A stretch of DNA of 64,000 nucleotides from Ziziphus jujuba (Eukaryota; Streptophyta; Magnoliopsida; Rosales; Rhamnaceae), in contig NC_083384.1 of the NCBI RefSeq assembly GCF_031755915.1, positions 21,140,001-21,204,000 of the forward strand, in the 5' to 3' direction. Both the position numbers and the translations under genes were made by a program. Each line of letters begins with the position of its first letter. Positions within the stretch are counted from its first letter, which is position 1. Positions 1 through 11,953 of the stretch are shown here, one piece after another. The notes under the pieces were generated by a model, which was not told the DNA's origin, made no database searches, and was given only the letters and a program-made list of their open reading frames with translations.

Positions 1-915
1 GAACCACTTCCTTAAGATTAGGATTAAGCCTCCTTTGATGTTCTACAGTTGGTTTATGGTCTTCCTCCATAAGTATTTTGTGCATACAAATAGAGGGGCT
101 AATTCCCATAATATCAGCTATAGTCCAGCCTTGTACAGTTTTATGTTCCCTTAAGACTTCTAAAAGTTTGGCTTCTTGGTCCTCACTAAGGGCGAATGAA
201 ATTATTACCGGAAGGGTATTACTAAATCCTAGAAAAGTATATTTTAAATGACTAGGTAGTGGCTTCAAATCAATTATAGGTGGGTGCTCCACACTCGATA
301 TCTTTCTAGGTCCACTCTCACCTAAATCCTCAAACTTTCCAACATAATCTACGTCACAGTGGGTGGCTATATCTATGATGTTACACTCTTGTTTTTCTTC
401 TTCTTCACATGGTCTAAATAACTCACTCAATCCTAAGGGATCTAAATTACTTTCCTTTGCCATATCATTTACCAATTCATCACATGCATCAATAAGAAAG
501 CAGGAAGAATTTTCATCAAGATTAGGAAATTTAACAACATTAGGGATTTGAAAACTTACCTCCTCATTAAGTACTCTAAGGAGTACTTGCCTTTGTTGTA
601 CATCAATGAGGGCACATCCGGTTGCAAGAAATGGTCTTCCAAGAATGATTGGAATGTTGTCATCTTCCTTCATATCAAGTATCACAAAGTCTGTAGGGAA
701 TATGAACTTGTTTACTTTTACAAGTACATCCTCCAATATTCCCCTTGGCCTTTTGATGCTTCGATCCGCCATTTGAAGAGTCATTGTGGTAGGCTTCACA
801 TCTCCCACTCCAAGCTTCCTGTAATGCTATATGGCATCAAATTAATACTAGTACCTAAATCATAAGGAGCCATAAAATTATAATGTCCAATGTTACACGG
901 GATATCAAAGCTTCC
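1..915 (-). pseudogene. Athila-like pol remnant: protease and start of RT region
   Basis: This continues the gag frame on the minus strand after one in-frame stop at 918-916. The protease part (about 905-600) has the D-x-G-type active site within APYDLGTSINLMP. Reading down to base 1 gives wording close to the conserved pre-RT segment of Athila polyproteins (KLYKAG, then a CTKYL stretch and KGGLI). Many stops and shifts interrupt it, so no product is expected. The RT catalytic core would lie beyond the left edge. Plus-strand ORFs here (363-551, 548-865) are antisense shadows. Confidence 0.7.
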
Positions 916-2930
916 CTAATTTTTTAACTTAGGTGGAATCCTATGGTGTAACCTAGCACTACTCTCCTCACTTAAAGCTACTAACTCATAATTCTCCCAC
1001 CTCCTCTTGTTTGACAATATCTTCTTCATAAACTTAACATAGGAAGGCATTTGTTCTAAGGCATCTATGAAAGGGATATTTACATGCAATTGCTTAAATA
1101 CATCAAGAAACTTTTTAAATTGATTATCTAACTTTGCATTCCTAAACCTAAATGAGAAAGGTGGAGGTGGGGTCTTCTTGTAGGCTTGATTCTTCTCCTT
1201 ATCTTTGCCATGCTTGTTAATAGGTTTACTTAGGTAAGGTGCTGGCTCAACATTTTGTGATTCAATCGGTGAGCTCTCGGCCTCTCTTGCATGTGGTGGT
1301 ATGTACTTTGTTGGTGGAGACTTCATGGCATCACTTGAAACTTCATCTTTTCTCCTATCAGCCTCATTATGCTCCACATTTGATTTTGAGTTGTCATGTG
1401 TGGCCAAGTGTGATGTTGAGTCTATGGGGCTCTCCTCATCTTCATCATCAAGAATCATCATCCCTTCATCACTTTCTTTAGGCTCGGCAACTTGCTTTCC
1501 ACTTCTTAATGTAATGGCTTGAACCTACTCCGTTAGGCTCTTCTCCGTTTGGCTTGGCAAAGTTCCTTGACTTTTTTGGAATTGAGTTGCAAATTGACCT
1601 ATTTGGTTCTTCAAGCTTTTGGGTGGTTCTTTGCATGAAAGAATTAGTATTATGAGATAACTCTTTCAAGGATTGTTCAAGAGAAGAAATTTGAGTTTGA
1701 GCGTGAGAAGAATTTTGATTTTGATGTGCAAGTGGCGGCTTTTGGTAGAGTGGAGATTGGAATTGTTGTCTTTGAAACCCTCCGCTTTGTCCTTGATTAG
1801 ATCCTTGCTGGTTGTTGTTAGACCATGAAAATTTTGGGTGGTTCCTCCATCCTGGATTATATGTGTTAAAATAAGGATTGCTTTGTTACTTTTGAAAGTT
1901 CCTTACAAAATTAACATCGTCAGAAGCAAAGGGATTTCCAATTTGCCAATCCACATATTATGATCATGAGCACCACATAAATCACAAAATAAAAAATTAT
2001 TAGTAGATTGGATAGAATTCACCCCTATTTGACCAAATTGAGTGTTCAAGGTCTTCATGAATTGGTTTGCAAGTTGAGCCCCTAAGTTGTTAATATCAAC
2101 ATCTTCTGTGGCCTTTACTTGACTTCTTCCATTTAGTCTCCTCTCACTTGGATATTGGTAGTTATTATGGGCCATCTCTTCGATTAATTCAAATGCTTCT
2201 TATTGCCTTTTCTTCATTAAAGAACCTCCTGCAGCTACATCTACCAATTGTTTGTTACCATAATCTAGACCATTATAGAAAATCTGTACCTATATCCATG
2301 TTGGAAATCCATGGTGTGGGCATCTTCTTAATAGTTCCTTGAAGCGCTCCCATGCATCATACAAAGTCTCTTGGTCGCATTGACAAAAATTATTCATATC
2401 ACTTTTCAATTTTGCGGTCTTTAATGGAGGAAAAAATTTGTCTAGGAATTTTGCCTCCATAGCATCCCATGTAGTGATAGTACCTGCAAGCAAAGAATTT
2501 AACCACACTTTTGCCTTGTCTCTAAGAGACCAAGGAAAAAGTTTTAATCGAAAAGCATCATCAGAAACACTATTTTGTTTAGACGTATTACACAATTGAA
2601 GAAAACTAGAAATATGCATGTTAGGATCTTCATGAGGCAAACCACAAAATTGAACATTATTAAGCAAAGAAGTAGCAGATGCTTCTATTTTAAATTGTTT
2701 GCTTCAATGGGTGGTCTCCTTATGCAAGACAAATCACCAACTTTCTTGTGAGTGGCATACTTGCATATGGGCAAATTATCTTCTCTTTGGTTGGCCATTG
2801 CACCTTCTTGAGTTCCTTGGTCTATACGTACCCAAGTACCCCTTATGGCTTGTTTTCTAGGTGCTGGTTTATTTTCCAAGTCAACCTCCTCCTTGAACTC
2901 TTGATCACCACTATGACTCATACACAACAC
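916..2930 (-). pseudogene. Athila-like gag (broken)
   Basis: The structural (capsid-like) protein of T1. The stretch 2667-2290 carries the retrotransposon gag domain, with motifs such as FLQLCNTSKQ, LFPWSLRDKAKVWL and LYDAWERFKELLRRCPHHG. The stretch 1461-916 is the C-terminal part, rich in acidic and proline residues, ending IPPKLKN. An upstream segment at 2930-2685 (PICKYATHKK, RRPPIEANN) belongs to the same protein. A one-base loss in an A/T run near 2686 shifts the frame between them. More stops occur between 2290 and 1500, and one stop at 918-916 separates gag from protease. The assignment rests on recognised family wording; I cannot align it here. Confidence 0.8.
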
Positions 2931-2966
2931 CTAATTCCTAAAAAGAGAGCAAGGAAAATAAATTAG

Positions 2967-3496
2967 AAAGAAAATTAGAAAATTGAACAAGAAAACAAAA
3001 ATTGGAATTCTAATGCTGTTAACTAACCTAAAAATTAAAATCAATTAGCAATAAAGAAAAACAAACTAACACTTAACTAAAAGATAAGTGAAAATAACTC
3101 TAGGAAATAAGGAACCAAAGGAAAAGAATGCAAAAATTAAACCTTTTTGTGCAGGTATGCTTTTAAAGTAAACAATTATGCCAAATTAAAATTTCAACTA
3201 AAAGTAAGCTAAACCTAATCTTATTCAACCAAACAAATAAATAATAATAATAATAAAATCCCTAAGTATGCTAAACTTATAACCTAAACACCAATAAATT
3301 AAAAACGCAATTTTGGTTTCAAGTACCACAAAATAAGTATTAAAATTCAAAGCAAGTTGGCCAAACAAGTAAAGAATTAAAACCTTAGCATGCACCACTA
3401 AAACATAAATTAAGAAATAAATATAAAAAAACTAAAATAAGAAAAGAATGTTTAAAATACTACTAAACCCAATCCGAATTAATATTAATGCCTTAA
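2967..3496 (-). other. Athila-like 5' leader, non-coding
   Basis: AT-rich sequence between the primer binding site and gag of T1. I see no ORF or structured element in it. The length (about 530 bp) suits an untranslated leader. Confidence 0.6.
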
Positions 3497-3514
3497 TCCC
3501 CGGCAACGGCGCCA
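3497..3514 (-). other. Primer binding site, tRNA-Asp type
   Basis: On the minus strand this reads TGGCGCCGTTGCCGGGGA, the classic Athila/Tat primer site complementary to the 3' end of tRNA-Asp. It lies six bases inside the LTR end and sets the element's orientation. Confidence 0.93.
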
Positions 3515-3520
3515 AAAACT

Positions 3521-5275
3521 TGACGTGTAAAATCAACTCGCAAGTGCACGAATCGTTTTCAAGTAATAAAGTGGAAAAATAGGGTTGTTGTACCCAAGGG
3601 ATTAAGAATTAAGTACCAAAGATAATTAGATTTTGATAATATTTGAACTAGCAATTAAGATGGCAATTGAAAATTAAATAAACTAAGTTAAACAAAAATA
3701 AGAAATTAAAATTAGATCAATTTCAAGTGAAGATAGTGAGTTTAATAATTATGAATACTAGGGCATTTGATTTCACTACTAACTATTCCAATTTAATTAC
3801 TTAAATATGCGAATTTAATTAACTAGTAATTTTGTTAACCACACCTAATCATAAAATTAATCAAAAGTAGTTTCCACTCATAATTGATAATATTCACATA
3901 AACTAATTTATTCCTTCTGGCCTATAAATTAAATTATGCAAATTCATCAAGCATAGATTAAGCAAATAATATGGTATGAGACATAACTATTTTCCAATCA
4001 ATTATGCATGCATGCAAATCATTGGAGATCCATAATATTATCCTTTTCCAAGCTCAAATATTATTAAAATCATTCATTCCTTCCGGCTTATGAAAGAATT
4101 AAGGATACCAATAATTTATTAACAAAACATATTACTAATTAAGCAAAACTCAACATTTATTAAAATAATTAAACCTTCATAATTATGGCTACTTCATAAC
4201 CCTAGCTATGAAATTAGTTCATGCTAAAAATAATTTCAACATCCATAATTATAAAGAAAAAAAAAACAATAATATTTACAATGAAAGAGCTTTAAAGAGA
4301 AGAGAAAAAAAACTATTGAAGAAATCTTCCTCCAAAAGCTCTCCAAGTCATAGCTTTCTTCTCCAAGCAAGCCCACGTCTCTATGCCCCCTCCAAACTCT
4401 CCAATTGATCTTCTAAAACTCTAAAACTTTAAAATCCTAGAATCTTTAAGAGAACCTTAAAAACTCCCAAAATTTTGTTTGTTTCTATTTAAGCCTCATA
4501 AAAGCTCTTAAATAACTCTCTAAACTTGTATATCTTCCTTCAATGTGGTGGGAGCTATATATTTATAGGACCTTGACAATCTTTTTCTCTCTTTAATTTC
4601 AATGTGGGAGTCTTGGAAGATACCTTTTTTACGCCATCAAAAGGGTTGGACGAATTTCATGTGTACAAAAAAAACTTGATATTCCTTGCTCTCCAGTACT
4701 TTCCTTTTCTCTAATTCCTCCTAAAAAAATAGTTAATTATTCTAATTTACCCTTAATGAAGCATGTGACATGACATGTACCTCATTAAAGATAAATTAAC
4801 CTATTATTGCCCCTTGTCTTTATGTTGGCCCTCAAACTGCCTTGATTCCCTCTTTTGATCAATCGTGGAGATATAACTAGAATATCTGTTTTTATAAATT
4901 CTAAATTTTAAATGACGATAACTCTTTGCTCGCACCTTGAAATTCAAAATTAAATGAGACATTTAAGATCGTCAGATCATGATGATTCATATGACATCCA
5001 CTTCCATCATGAAATTCCCGATAGAATCTTTATGGAATTTTCAAGGTATATTTTTTGAATCTTTTTAATGCTTAGTCCGTTCGAGCTTAAATCTTGCTTC
5101 CCACCATAATTCAACCCAAGGAATTCATTTTTATGGTTGTTTTCTTGAAATTCTTCCTCCGTCACCTAGATTAAGAAAAATACATAATTGAGTATCTTTC
5201 ATAACAAATTAACACAAACTAACAAATATTAAGCTATAAATATGGCATAAAATCATCAATATTTTAGGTCTAACA
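3521..5275 (-). repeat. LTR of T1 (Athila-like, about 1.75 kb)
   Basis: Minus-strand termini are TGTTAGACC at 5275 and ACGTCA at 3521. A second copy of the same LTR family is split in T5 (17599-18584 plus 27475-28220, about 1.73 kb). The shared landmarks are the start TGTTAG, a block with 'gccagaaggaataa', and the end 'acacttgcgagttgatttta'. T/A-rich tracts are present and the LTR has no coding capacity. The short ORF at 4208-4408 is chance. Confidence 0.85.
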
Positions 5276-5618
5276 ATGACCAGCTTAGCTTCGGTCTTGA
5301 TCAGTTCCCATGAATTCTTAATGATATCAAGTGAATTCAAAAATATTTGACCCCATTTCCCACTGCCTGAAATTCATAAATGCATCAATACCGCTACCCG
5401 AGTCCGTATCTACTTTCACCACCTGTATGCTCAAAGCAGGCCATGTTTCTTTAGGTGTGGGCAAACCTTCTTGAGAATGAATTACTCCTTAGATAAAGCC
5501 AGCAACATTTTCCCTAAACCTCTTAGCTTGAGCCCTAGTGATCAGCTCGATCTTCATCTGTATCGGGTCAACGCCTCAGTGGGTTGTCAGTTGTACGGGC
5601 ACAGGTGGATTCTCATCA
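5276..5618 (-). repeat. 3' LTR of T2, first 343 bp (interrupted by T1)
   Basis: The LTR starts at 5618 (minus strand TGATGAGAATCC) directly after a polypurine tract at 5632-5619 (AAAGAGGAGGGGAA). The rest of the LTR was pushed beyond the left window edge by insertion of T1 at 5275/5276. Its minus-strand start still encodes remnants of the pol tail that runs into the LTR in this family. Confidence 0.8.
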
Positions 5619-5648
5619 TTCCCCTCCTCTTTAAAAGGATTTTTTGCC

Positions 5649-6660
5649 CTAAATGTAGCATATAACATTATACTCACCCGGAAAATCAAGCTTGTAAGCA
5701 TTGTCATTTATCCGCTTAAAAACTTGAAAAGGTCTATCTCCACACGGCATAAGCTTGGACTTTCCTTGCTTGGGAAACCTTTCCTTTCTTACGTGCAACC
5801 AAATCCAATCTTCAGGTTTAAAGACAACTTGTTTTCGGCCTTGATTAGAACTCCTTGCATGTACTTTTCTCCTTCTCTCAATATTTACATTAGTCTTGTC
5901 ATGAATCTGCTTCACAAAATCAGTTTTTTGTTTTCCATCTAGATTAGCACGCTTACTTAAAGGTAAAGGTGTTAAATCTAATAGAGTCAAAGGATTAAAC
6001 CCATAAACTATTTCAAAAGGAGTAAACTTAGTCATTAAATGCAAAAACCTATTATAAGCAAATTCAACATGTGGCAAACATTCCTCCCAAGTTCTCAAAT
6101 TTCTACTAATTAATGCTCTTAACAATGCAGACAAAGGCCTATTCACTACTTCAGTTTGCCTATGAGTTTGTGGATGACAAGTAGTTGAATATAAAAGCTT
6201 AGTACATAACTTAGCCTACAAAGTTTTCCAAAAATAACTTAAGAACGTAGCATCCCTATCCAAAACAATGGTCCTAGGCATTCCATGCAATCTCACAGTT
6301 TCTTTGAAAAATAAATTAGCAGCATTAGATGCATCATCAGTTTTATTACATGCAATAAAATGTGCCATCTTAGAAAATCTATCCACAACAACAAATATTG
6401 AATCCTTACCTATCCTTCACCTAGGCGAACCAAGAATAAAATCCATAGACAAATCGACCCAAGGATAGGAAGGAATCGGGAATGACCCATTAAACCACCC
6501 CCATGACCTTCCCGAACTAGTAACTCACCAATGATACAATTAGGCACACAAAGGTTGTTTGCTCTAAACAAATACCCCTTAAATATGTAAAATTTATTAA
6601 ATCCATGTTTCAAACAAGTTCTAAATATTTTTCCAAAGTCACTATCGTGCTCATAAAGTT
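5649..6660 (-). pseudogene. T2 integrase, partly open
   Basis: Integrase inserts the DNA copy. The 165-codon open stretch at 6146-5649 covers the end of the core and the C-terminal domain: [21 protein letters not shown], then VFKPEDWIWLHVRKERFP and GPFQV-like wording. It is useful because it shows the uninterrupted form of a region that has three stops in T10. Upstream (6613-6410) the N-terminal part [14 protein letters not shown] jumps directly to the segment before the core: about 60 codons holding the zinc-binding region are missing, with the breakpoint near 6485. Between 6410 and 6150 the core is broken by shifts and stops. Confidence 0.75.
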
Positions 6661-8239
6661 CCTTTAATTATTCAAAACCAAGCAATCTAGCATCTAAGGT
6701 AGAAAATAGTACATACCTTCACGATAATGCATCGGCGACCACATTTTCCTTACCTTTTTTGTAGCAAATTACAGAAGGAAATGTTTCAATAAATTCAATC
6801 AACTTGTCATGCCTTCAGTTGAGCTTCCGTTAGCCTTTAATGTGCTTCAAAGATTCATGATCTATAAGAATTATAAATTCTTTTGGCATTAGATAGTGCT
6901 GCCATATTTCCTAAGCCCTCACCAAAGCATACATCTCCTTGTCATATGTTGGATAGTTTAGTGTAGCTCGATTTAATTTCTTACTAAAGTAGGCTATGAG
7001 CCATCCTTCTTGCATCAAAACAACTCCAATACCTACAGCTAAAGCATCACACTCAATTTTAGGTCTTAGAAAAATTTGGCAAAACTAGTAAAGGTGCATT
7101 GTATAATTTTTCTTTCAACAAATTAAAAGATTTTTTTTTTGTACTTCCTCCCAATTAAAGCCAACATTATTCTTTACAACTTCATTCAAAGGTGCTATGA
7201 TGGTGCTAAAGTCCTTGACAAATCTTTGATAGAAACTAGCCAGACCATGAAAGCTCTTCACTTGTATGATTTGGCCAATCTTGGATGGCTTGAACTTTAG
7301 ATTGATCAACTTTTATAACTGTAGCACTTATTACAAATCCTAGGAAAACAAATTCATCTTTGAAAAAATCACACTTTTTCATGTTAACAAATAATCTTTC
7401 CTTCCTAAGAATATTTAAAACTTGCCTTAGATGGTCCACATGTCCATCAAGATTTCTGCTATACACTAAAATATCATCAAAATACACAACTACAAATTTA
7501 CCAATAAGTGGATGCATAACATGATTCATAATCCTCATGAAAGTACTAGATGCATTAGTTAAACCAAAAAGCATGACTAACCATTCATACAACCCATATT
7601 TAGCCTTAAATGCTGTCTTCCATTCATCACTTTCTTTCATCCTAATTTGATGGTATCCATTCCTAAGATCAATTTTAGAAAACATGCAAGCACCATGCAA
7701 TTCATCAAGTATATCATGTAATCTAGGAATTGGATGGTTATATTTGATGGTGATATTATTTATAGCCCTACAATTAACACACATTCTCCAAGAACCATCT
7801 TTTTTAGGCACTAACAAAATAGGAACAGCACATGGACTCATACTCTCACGAATGTACCATTTTTCAAGTAACTCACCTGCCTTTGTAGCTCCTTTGTCTC
7901 CTCAAGATTACTTCTATATGAAGATCTATGGGGTATGGCAGCCCCTGGAACAAAGTCAATTTGATGTTCAATCCCTCTAATAGGTGGTAATCCATTTGGA
8001 ATTTCATCTGGAAAGACATCTTCAAAATCTTACAAAAGAGAAAAAATTGAACTTGGCAATTCAAGTTCTTCAAAGTTAGCTTCATCATTAAAATAATTAT
8101 CTTCATAAATCATGACCAGCAATGGTTTCTTACCCAAGATAGCCTTATTAACATCCCCAAAACTCAAATAAAATATTTTACTTTTCCTTTCTTTTCTTTC
8201 TTTTCCTTTCTCTCTCTCGGCTTTCTCTATTTTTTTCAC
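6661..8239 (-). pseudogene. T2 reverse transcriptase and RNase H (broken)
   Basis: The minus-strand ORF 7841-7236 holds the RT palm: [33 protein letters not shown] and the catalytic [13 protein letters not shown] box. A frameshift near 7250 moves the frame to 7309-7115 ([19 protein letters not shown]), the RT-RNase H connection. RNase H remnants follow to about 6660 with stops. Upstream, 8239-7873 is the spacer between protease and RT (YLSFGDVNKAI, ELELPSS). All parts match T10 in order, so T2 was once a full autonomous-type element. Confidence 0.8.
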
Positions 8240-8399
8240 TCCACTCTCAGCTTTCTCATGGTTTTTCCACTCGATTCAAGTCTTAGAATGCTTACCTTGA
8301 ATAGCAAACTTGGACTCACCTTCTTGGATGGATGGTGAAGCCATAGGTGCCATACTAGCTTTCTCCTTGAGCTTTTCGGCTTCCCTCCTTTGTTGGTAT

Positions 8400-8945
8400 T
8401 TGTAATTGATCTCTATACACTTCTTTGGAAGTCAATAGCTATAGCTGTACCTTCTTTCCCTTAAATGTAAAAATAATACAATTCTCTCGACCATAATGAA
8501 TAGCATTTTTATCAAATTGCCATGTCCTACCTAATAGAATATGTCCGGCATGCATAGGCACAACATCACACAAAACAACATCCACATATTTATCTATGCT
8601 AAATTTAACTTTGGCTTATTTATTCACTTTCATCTCACCACTATCATTAAACCATTGTAATCTATATGGTTCTGGATGTTTAATAGTTGTTAAGCCTAAA
8701 TTATCAAACTACAAATCTTACCTTGGATTTCACATCAGGTGTGGAAGATGTTTTCTCTTTGAACTTGATCCTCATCCTTGTATACAGCCAGCACACTCCA
8801 AGAAACCAAGTTTAATTCAACATTGATGCATGCAAGGTTTCGGCTTCATCCTTAAAGTCTTCCTCCTCTTGGTCGGCTTCATCTCCACTTTCCTCACTTT
8901 CTAATTCTAGTTCTCCATTACCGTTTAACACCATGATTCTTCTAT
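8400..8945 (-). pseudogene. T2 protease, active site deleted
   Basis: Aspartic protease region of the polyprotein, matching T10 around 36960-37380. At 8697-8710 the minus strand reads straight from 'tttgtag' into 'ttgataa'. T10 has about 50 extra bases here, which encode the IID-x-GSC active-site segment. The lost block is flanked by TTGTAG repeats in the intact sequence, so this looks like a short-repeat deletion. It removes the catalytic Asp and shifts the frame. Confidence 0.75.
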
Positions 8946-9787
8946 TAGGGCATTGGCTAATGATGTTTCCTCATCCATAGCACTTAAAACAAACAATTTC
9001 TCTAGATCTTGAAGGTTTAGGATCAAATTTTACCTCTTTCTTTGGTTCTTGGATAGATTCAGCTTTTACATCCTTCCTTAGTCGATTGGAGCTCTCATCA
9101 CCTAGCTTCGATTTTTGTCTTGCCCCAAAGGTGGGATTGCTTCTCCAAGCACTTGGATTTGATCTTCCACTGTCAGAAACACCCTCAAACTATGAGCCTA
9201 CAACCCTCCTCTTGAATCGATGCTCTAATTTAATAGCCACATGTAACATCTCCTTCAATTCCACATATTGTTGCAATTCTAATTGATTGGCTATTTCATG
9301 ATTCAAACCACCAAGAAACCTTACCATGGTTGCTTCTCTATCTTCATTCATGCTCAACCTCATCATAAGCATCTCCATCTTCTTGTAATAATCCTCCACA
9401 GACCTAATTCCTTGAGATAAAGATTGAGGAAAGATTGAAGTCTTTGATGCAATAACCTATGATAGTGTGATGGTATGAATCGCTTCCTCATGGCTCCTTT
9501 CATTTGACGCCATGTAGTGATCAATTCATCACCTACTCTCCTTTGGGTGTTTTGCTCATTAGTCCACCATTGGAGTGCATAATGGCCAAATTACATTGCT
9601 ACCAATTTCACCTTCTTAGCCTTCAAATAGTTGGGGTAATCAAAGATCATATCCATACGCTCCTCCCATTCCAAGTAAACCTCCAGGTTACTTTTACCCG
9701 TAGCTCAGGAATCACCATGGAATCTGATGGATTCTTCTCAATAATTCTTAGTGGTGGATCTCCTCTTCTCAACCTTGAATCTACCAT
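8946..9787 (-). pseudogene. T2 gag (broken)
   Basis: Gag starts at the ATG at 9787, equivalent to the MADSR start in T10 and T6. Recognisable pieces are 9399-9190 ([30 protein letters not shown]) and the zinc knuckle near 9000-8960, where the conserved Cys/His codons are partly mutated. There are several stops and shifts, and the middle of the protein is poorly preserved. Confidence 0.7.
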
Positions 9788-10863
9788 GTTAGTATAAATA
9801 ATGCAAAATAAAATAAATTCTCACCAAAAATCACTCCCTCACATGTTTCACTCAATCAAGGTCTCGACACTCATGTTTTCACACTAGTTTTGGCTTTTAC
9901 CCTCTTTAAGCTCACACACTTTTGTCTTTTTCCACTCAAAGAATTATCTCAAAGTTCTAATTAAAACACCTACAAAACAAAAATTGGATGGCAAGTATGT
10001 TTTAATTAAACTTATCAACAAAACAGTAGCAATAAGCAAGTAATACCGATGAATTTAACAAAATATAGTTTTCGGCTTTTCTATGCAAAATAAGGCAAAT
10101 TAACAAGGAAAATTTTGGAATCAATAAGAATTGGACCAGATGGTAAGAAATTTAGGATTCAAGAATAAAAATTTAGAAAAAGAATTTCAAACACGAACAA
10201 GAATCAATTCGAACAAAATTAAATAATAGTGTTGGTTTGTTATTCTCCTTATTTAAGTTTTTGTATCAATTCCTTTAACTAATTATAATCAAAATAAATT
10301 AATCACCAAAAATTCAAATATCCAACAGTAAAATAAATTCCCAGCAACTCATAATATTACAATTTTCCAGCAACCAAATTGCAAACTCCAACTTCAACAA
10401 TTGGCCTTTTGGTGTAGTTTTTTTTTTTTTTAATTCGGCTTTTTTTTTCACTCATTGATTAGCGAAAACAACTCTGGTAGCAAGAATCAACAATAAAATT
10501 GCAATTCCAACACCAAAAATTGCAATTGTTTTTTTTTTTTTTGTAAATCTATATATGTTGCCGCAAACACACTTTTTTTTTTCTTTTTTTGAATACGTGA
10601 ATGTGAATATTTAAGATCAAAACAGCAAAGAAAAATCAACAATAACTAAATTAACAAGAACAATAATGAAAATCAACCAACAAAATAGGAAGCAAAAATA
10701 CGGTAAAATAAGGAAACCTAATTTAACTAGGAATGAGTTTTTTTTTTTTTTTTTTTAAGATGCTGAATGTGTATGATGATAGAAGCAACCTTAACCTAAT
10801 GCTAAAATTGCAGATTAACATAAAAAAAAATAAAGCAAATAGAGATAGATCAAACAAAATTTG
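9788..10863 (-). other. T2 untranslated leader
   Basis: A non-coding stretch of about 1.08 kb between PBS and gag. On the plus strand it has long T runs (about 10415-10432, 10528-10542, 10737-10757), which are A runs in the element's RNA. The same A-rich leader occurs in T6, T10 and T11, so it is a family trait. No ORF is supported. Confidence 0.65.
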
Positions 10864-10875
10864 GCTTTGATACCA
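10864..10875 (-). other. Primer binding site of T2, iMet type
   Basis: Minus strand TGGTATCAAAGC: one mismatch to TGGTATCAGAGC, the site complementary to initiator tRNA-Met used by most plant copia and chromovirus elements. It is two bases inside the LTR end. Confidence 0.85.
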
Positions 10876-10877
10876 AA

Positions 10878-11743
10878 TGATACGAACCTAGGACGGCTTG
10901 TGCCTAAACCCATATTAAATTATCTCGGATCTAATTATTTTCAAGTTATAATGGTCACCTTGACCCCTAACCAACCGGTGATTAGAAACCTTGGTATAAT
11001 GAAGACGCCACGCTAGGTAATGGATTTCCTATTCATAAGTCAAACTAAAACACTCACTCACTAATGGTATTTTAGGTGTTCAAAGAGAACAAAAAGAATT
11101 CAATCTCACAAATAATTTTCTGTATATTATTAATAGTGTGTTCTTCCTCAAAAACAAGCCCTTAAATATGCTAGAAAAGTTACAAAATAAAACCCTAGAA
11201 ACTAAGACAAAACCAGCCAGCATAAGGAAACTAAAGTGTTGACCGAAATTTTCAACCTTTATGAATCTTAATTTGATTAATTAATTCCTTTATTTTAATT
11301 AGGAATTAATTAATTTATGACCCAAATAATAAAATTCTAACTTTCTTGAAGTTCTTTGTATAGAAAATAAACAAATAAAAACCAAAGGTAAAGGTAATTT
11401 ATAAAACAAAAAGTAGAAATCAAATTAGGAAACTAAAATACTATCTTTTTGACTAAGTTGACTTTGACCAATCTTTGACAAATTTAAGCTTCAAATAAGC
11501 TTCCACATGCCTTTTAGGAAGCCAAATAGGATGGTCATCCAGTCCTACACATTGCCCTTACTTGGATCAAAGAGAAAAAGCCAACTCAACAAAATACAAT
11601 AAAGTCAGCAAGAAAAATCGTAAAAACGGGCCAATTTCTCTCTCATGCGCACAAGCCTTAAATGACCAGCTTATCTTCGGTCTTGACCAGTTCCCATGAC
11701 TTCTTAATGATATCAAGTGAATTCAAAAAGATTCGACCCCATA
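10878..11743 (-). repeat. 5' LTR of T2, truncated
   Basis: The LTR end TGATACGAACC (plus-strand view) lies at 10878. The LTR is recognisable to 11743 (...GACCCCAT) and then changes abruptly into plus-strand gag of T3. About 250-300 bp of the LTR start are missing. The T1 target sequence ATGACCAGC is visible uninterrupted at about 11662. Confidence 0.8.
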
Positions 11744-11953
11744 CAAGCAGATGGAGATGCTTATGATGAGGTTAAGTATGAATGAGGATAGAGAAGCAAT
11801 TATGGCAAGGTTCCTTGGTGGTTTGAATGGTGAGATAGCCAATCAACTCAAGTTGCAACAATATGTGGAATTAGAGGAGATGTTGCATGTGGCTATTAAG
11901 CTTGAGCATCAATTCAAGAGGAGGGGTGTAAGCTCATGGTTTGGGGGAGTTTC
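11744..11953 (+). pseudogene. T3 gag fragment
   Basis: Open from 11751 to the solo LTR, with [42 protein letters not shown] and RFGGV-like wording as in T10 residues of about 250-310. The N-terminal 250 residues are lost at the T2/T3 junction. The frame is split after GGVS by the LTR at 11954, and the sequence resumes at 13096 after the TSD. Confidence 0.8.

Larger units (their letters stand above)
1..5275 (-). mobile_element. T1: Athila-like Ty3/gypsy retrotransposon, 5' half
   Basis: On the minus strand the order is LTR (5275-3521), tRNA-Asp-type primer binding site (3514-3497), leader, gag, protease and the start of the reverse transcriptase region, which leaves the window at base 1. The PBS and the gag and protease wording (FFPPLKTAKL, DALEQMPSYVKFM, YDLGTSINLMP) are those of the Athila lineage. 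The element lies inside the 3' LTR of T2: the bases after its LTR (ATGACCAGC, from 5276) continue T2 LTR sequence, and T2's other LTR carries the same stretch uninterrupted near 11660. The second LTR and second target-site copy lie outside the window. Stops and a frameshift in gag show that it is dead. Confidence 0.85.
5276..11743 (-). mobile_element. T2: family 1 CRM-like gypsy element, full type, decayed
   Basis: Minus strand: 5' LTR 11743-10878 (its start is missing), PBS 10875-10864, leader, gag, protease, RT, RNase H, integrase, polypurine tract 5632-5619, and 3' LTR 5618-5276, which is cut by T1. It keeps the canonical pol order, unlike T3, T6 and T11. It carries many lesions, including deletion of the protease active site and of part of the integrase zinc region. 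Confidence 0.85.
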
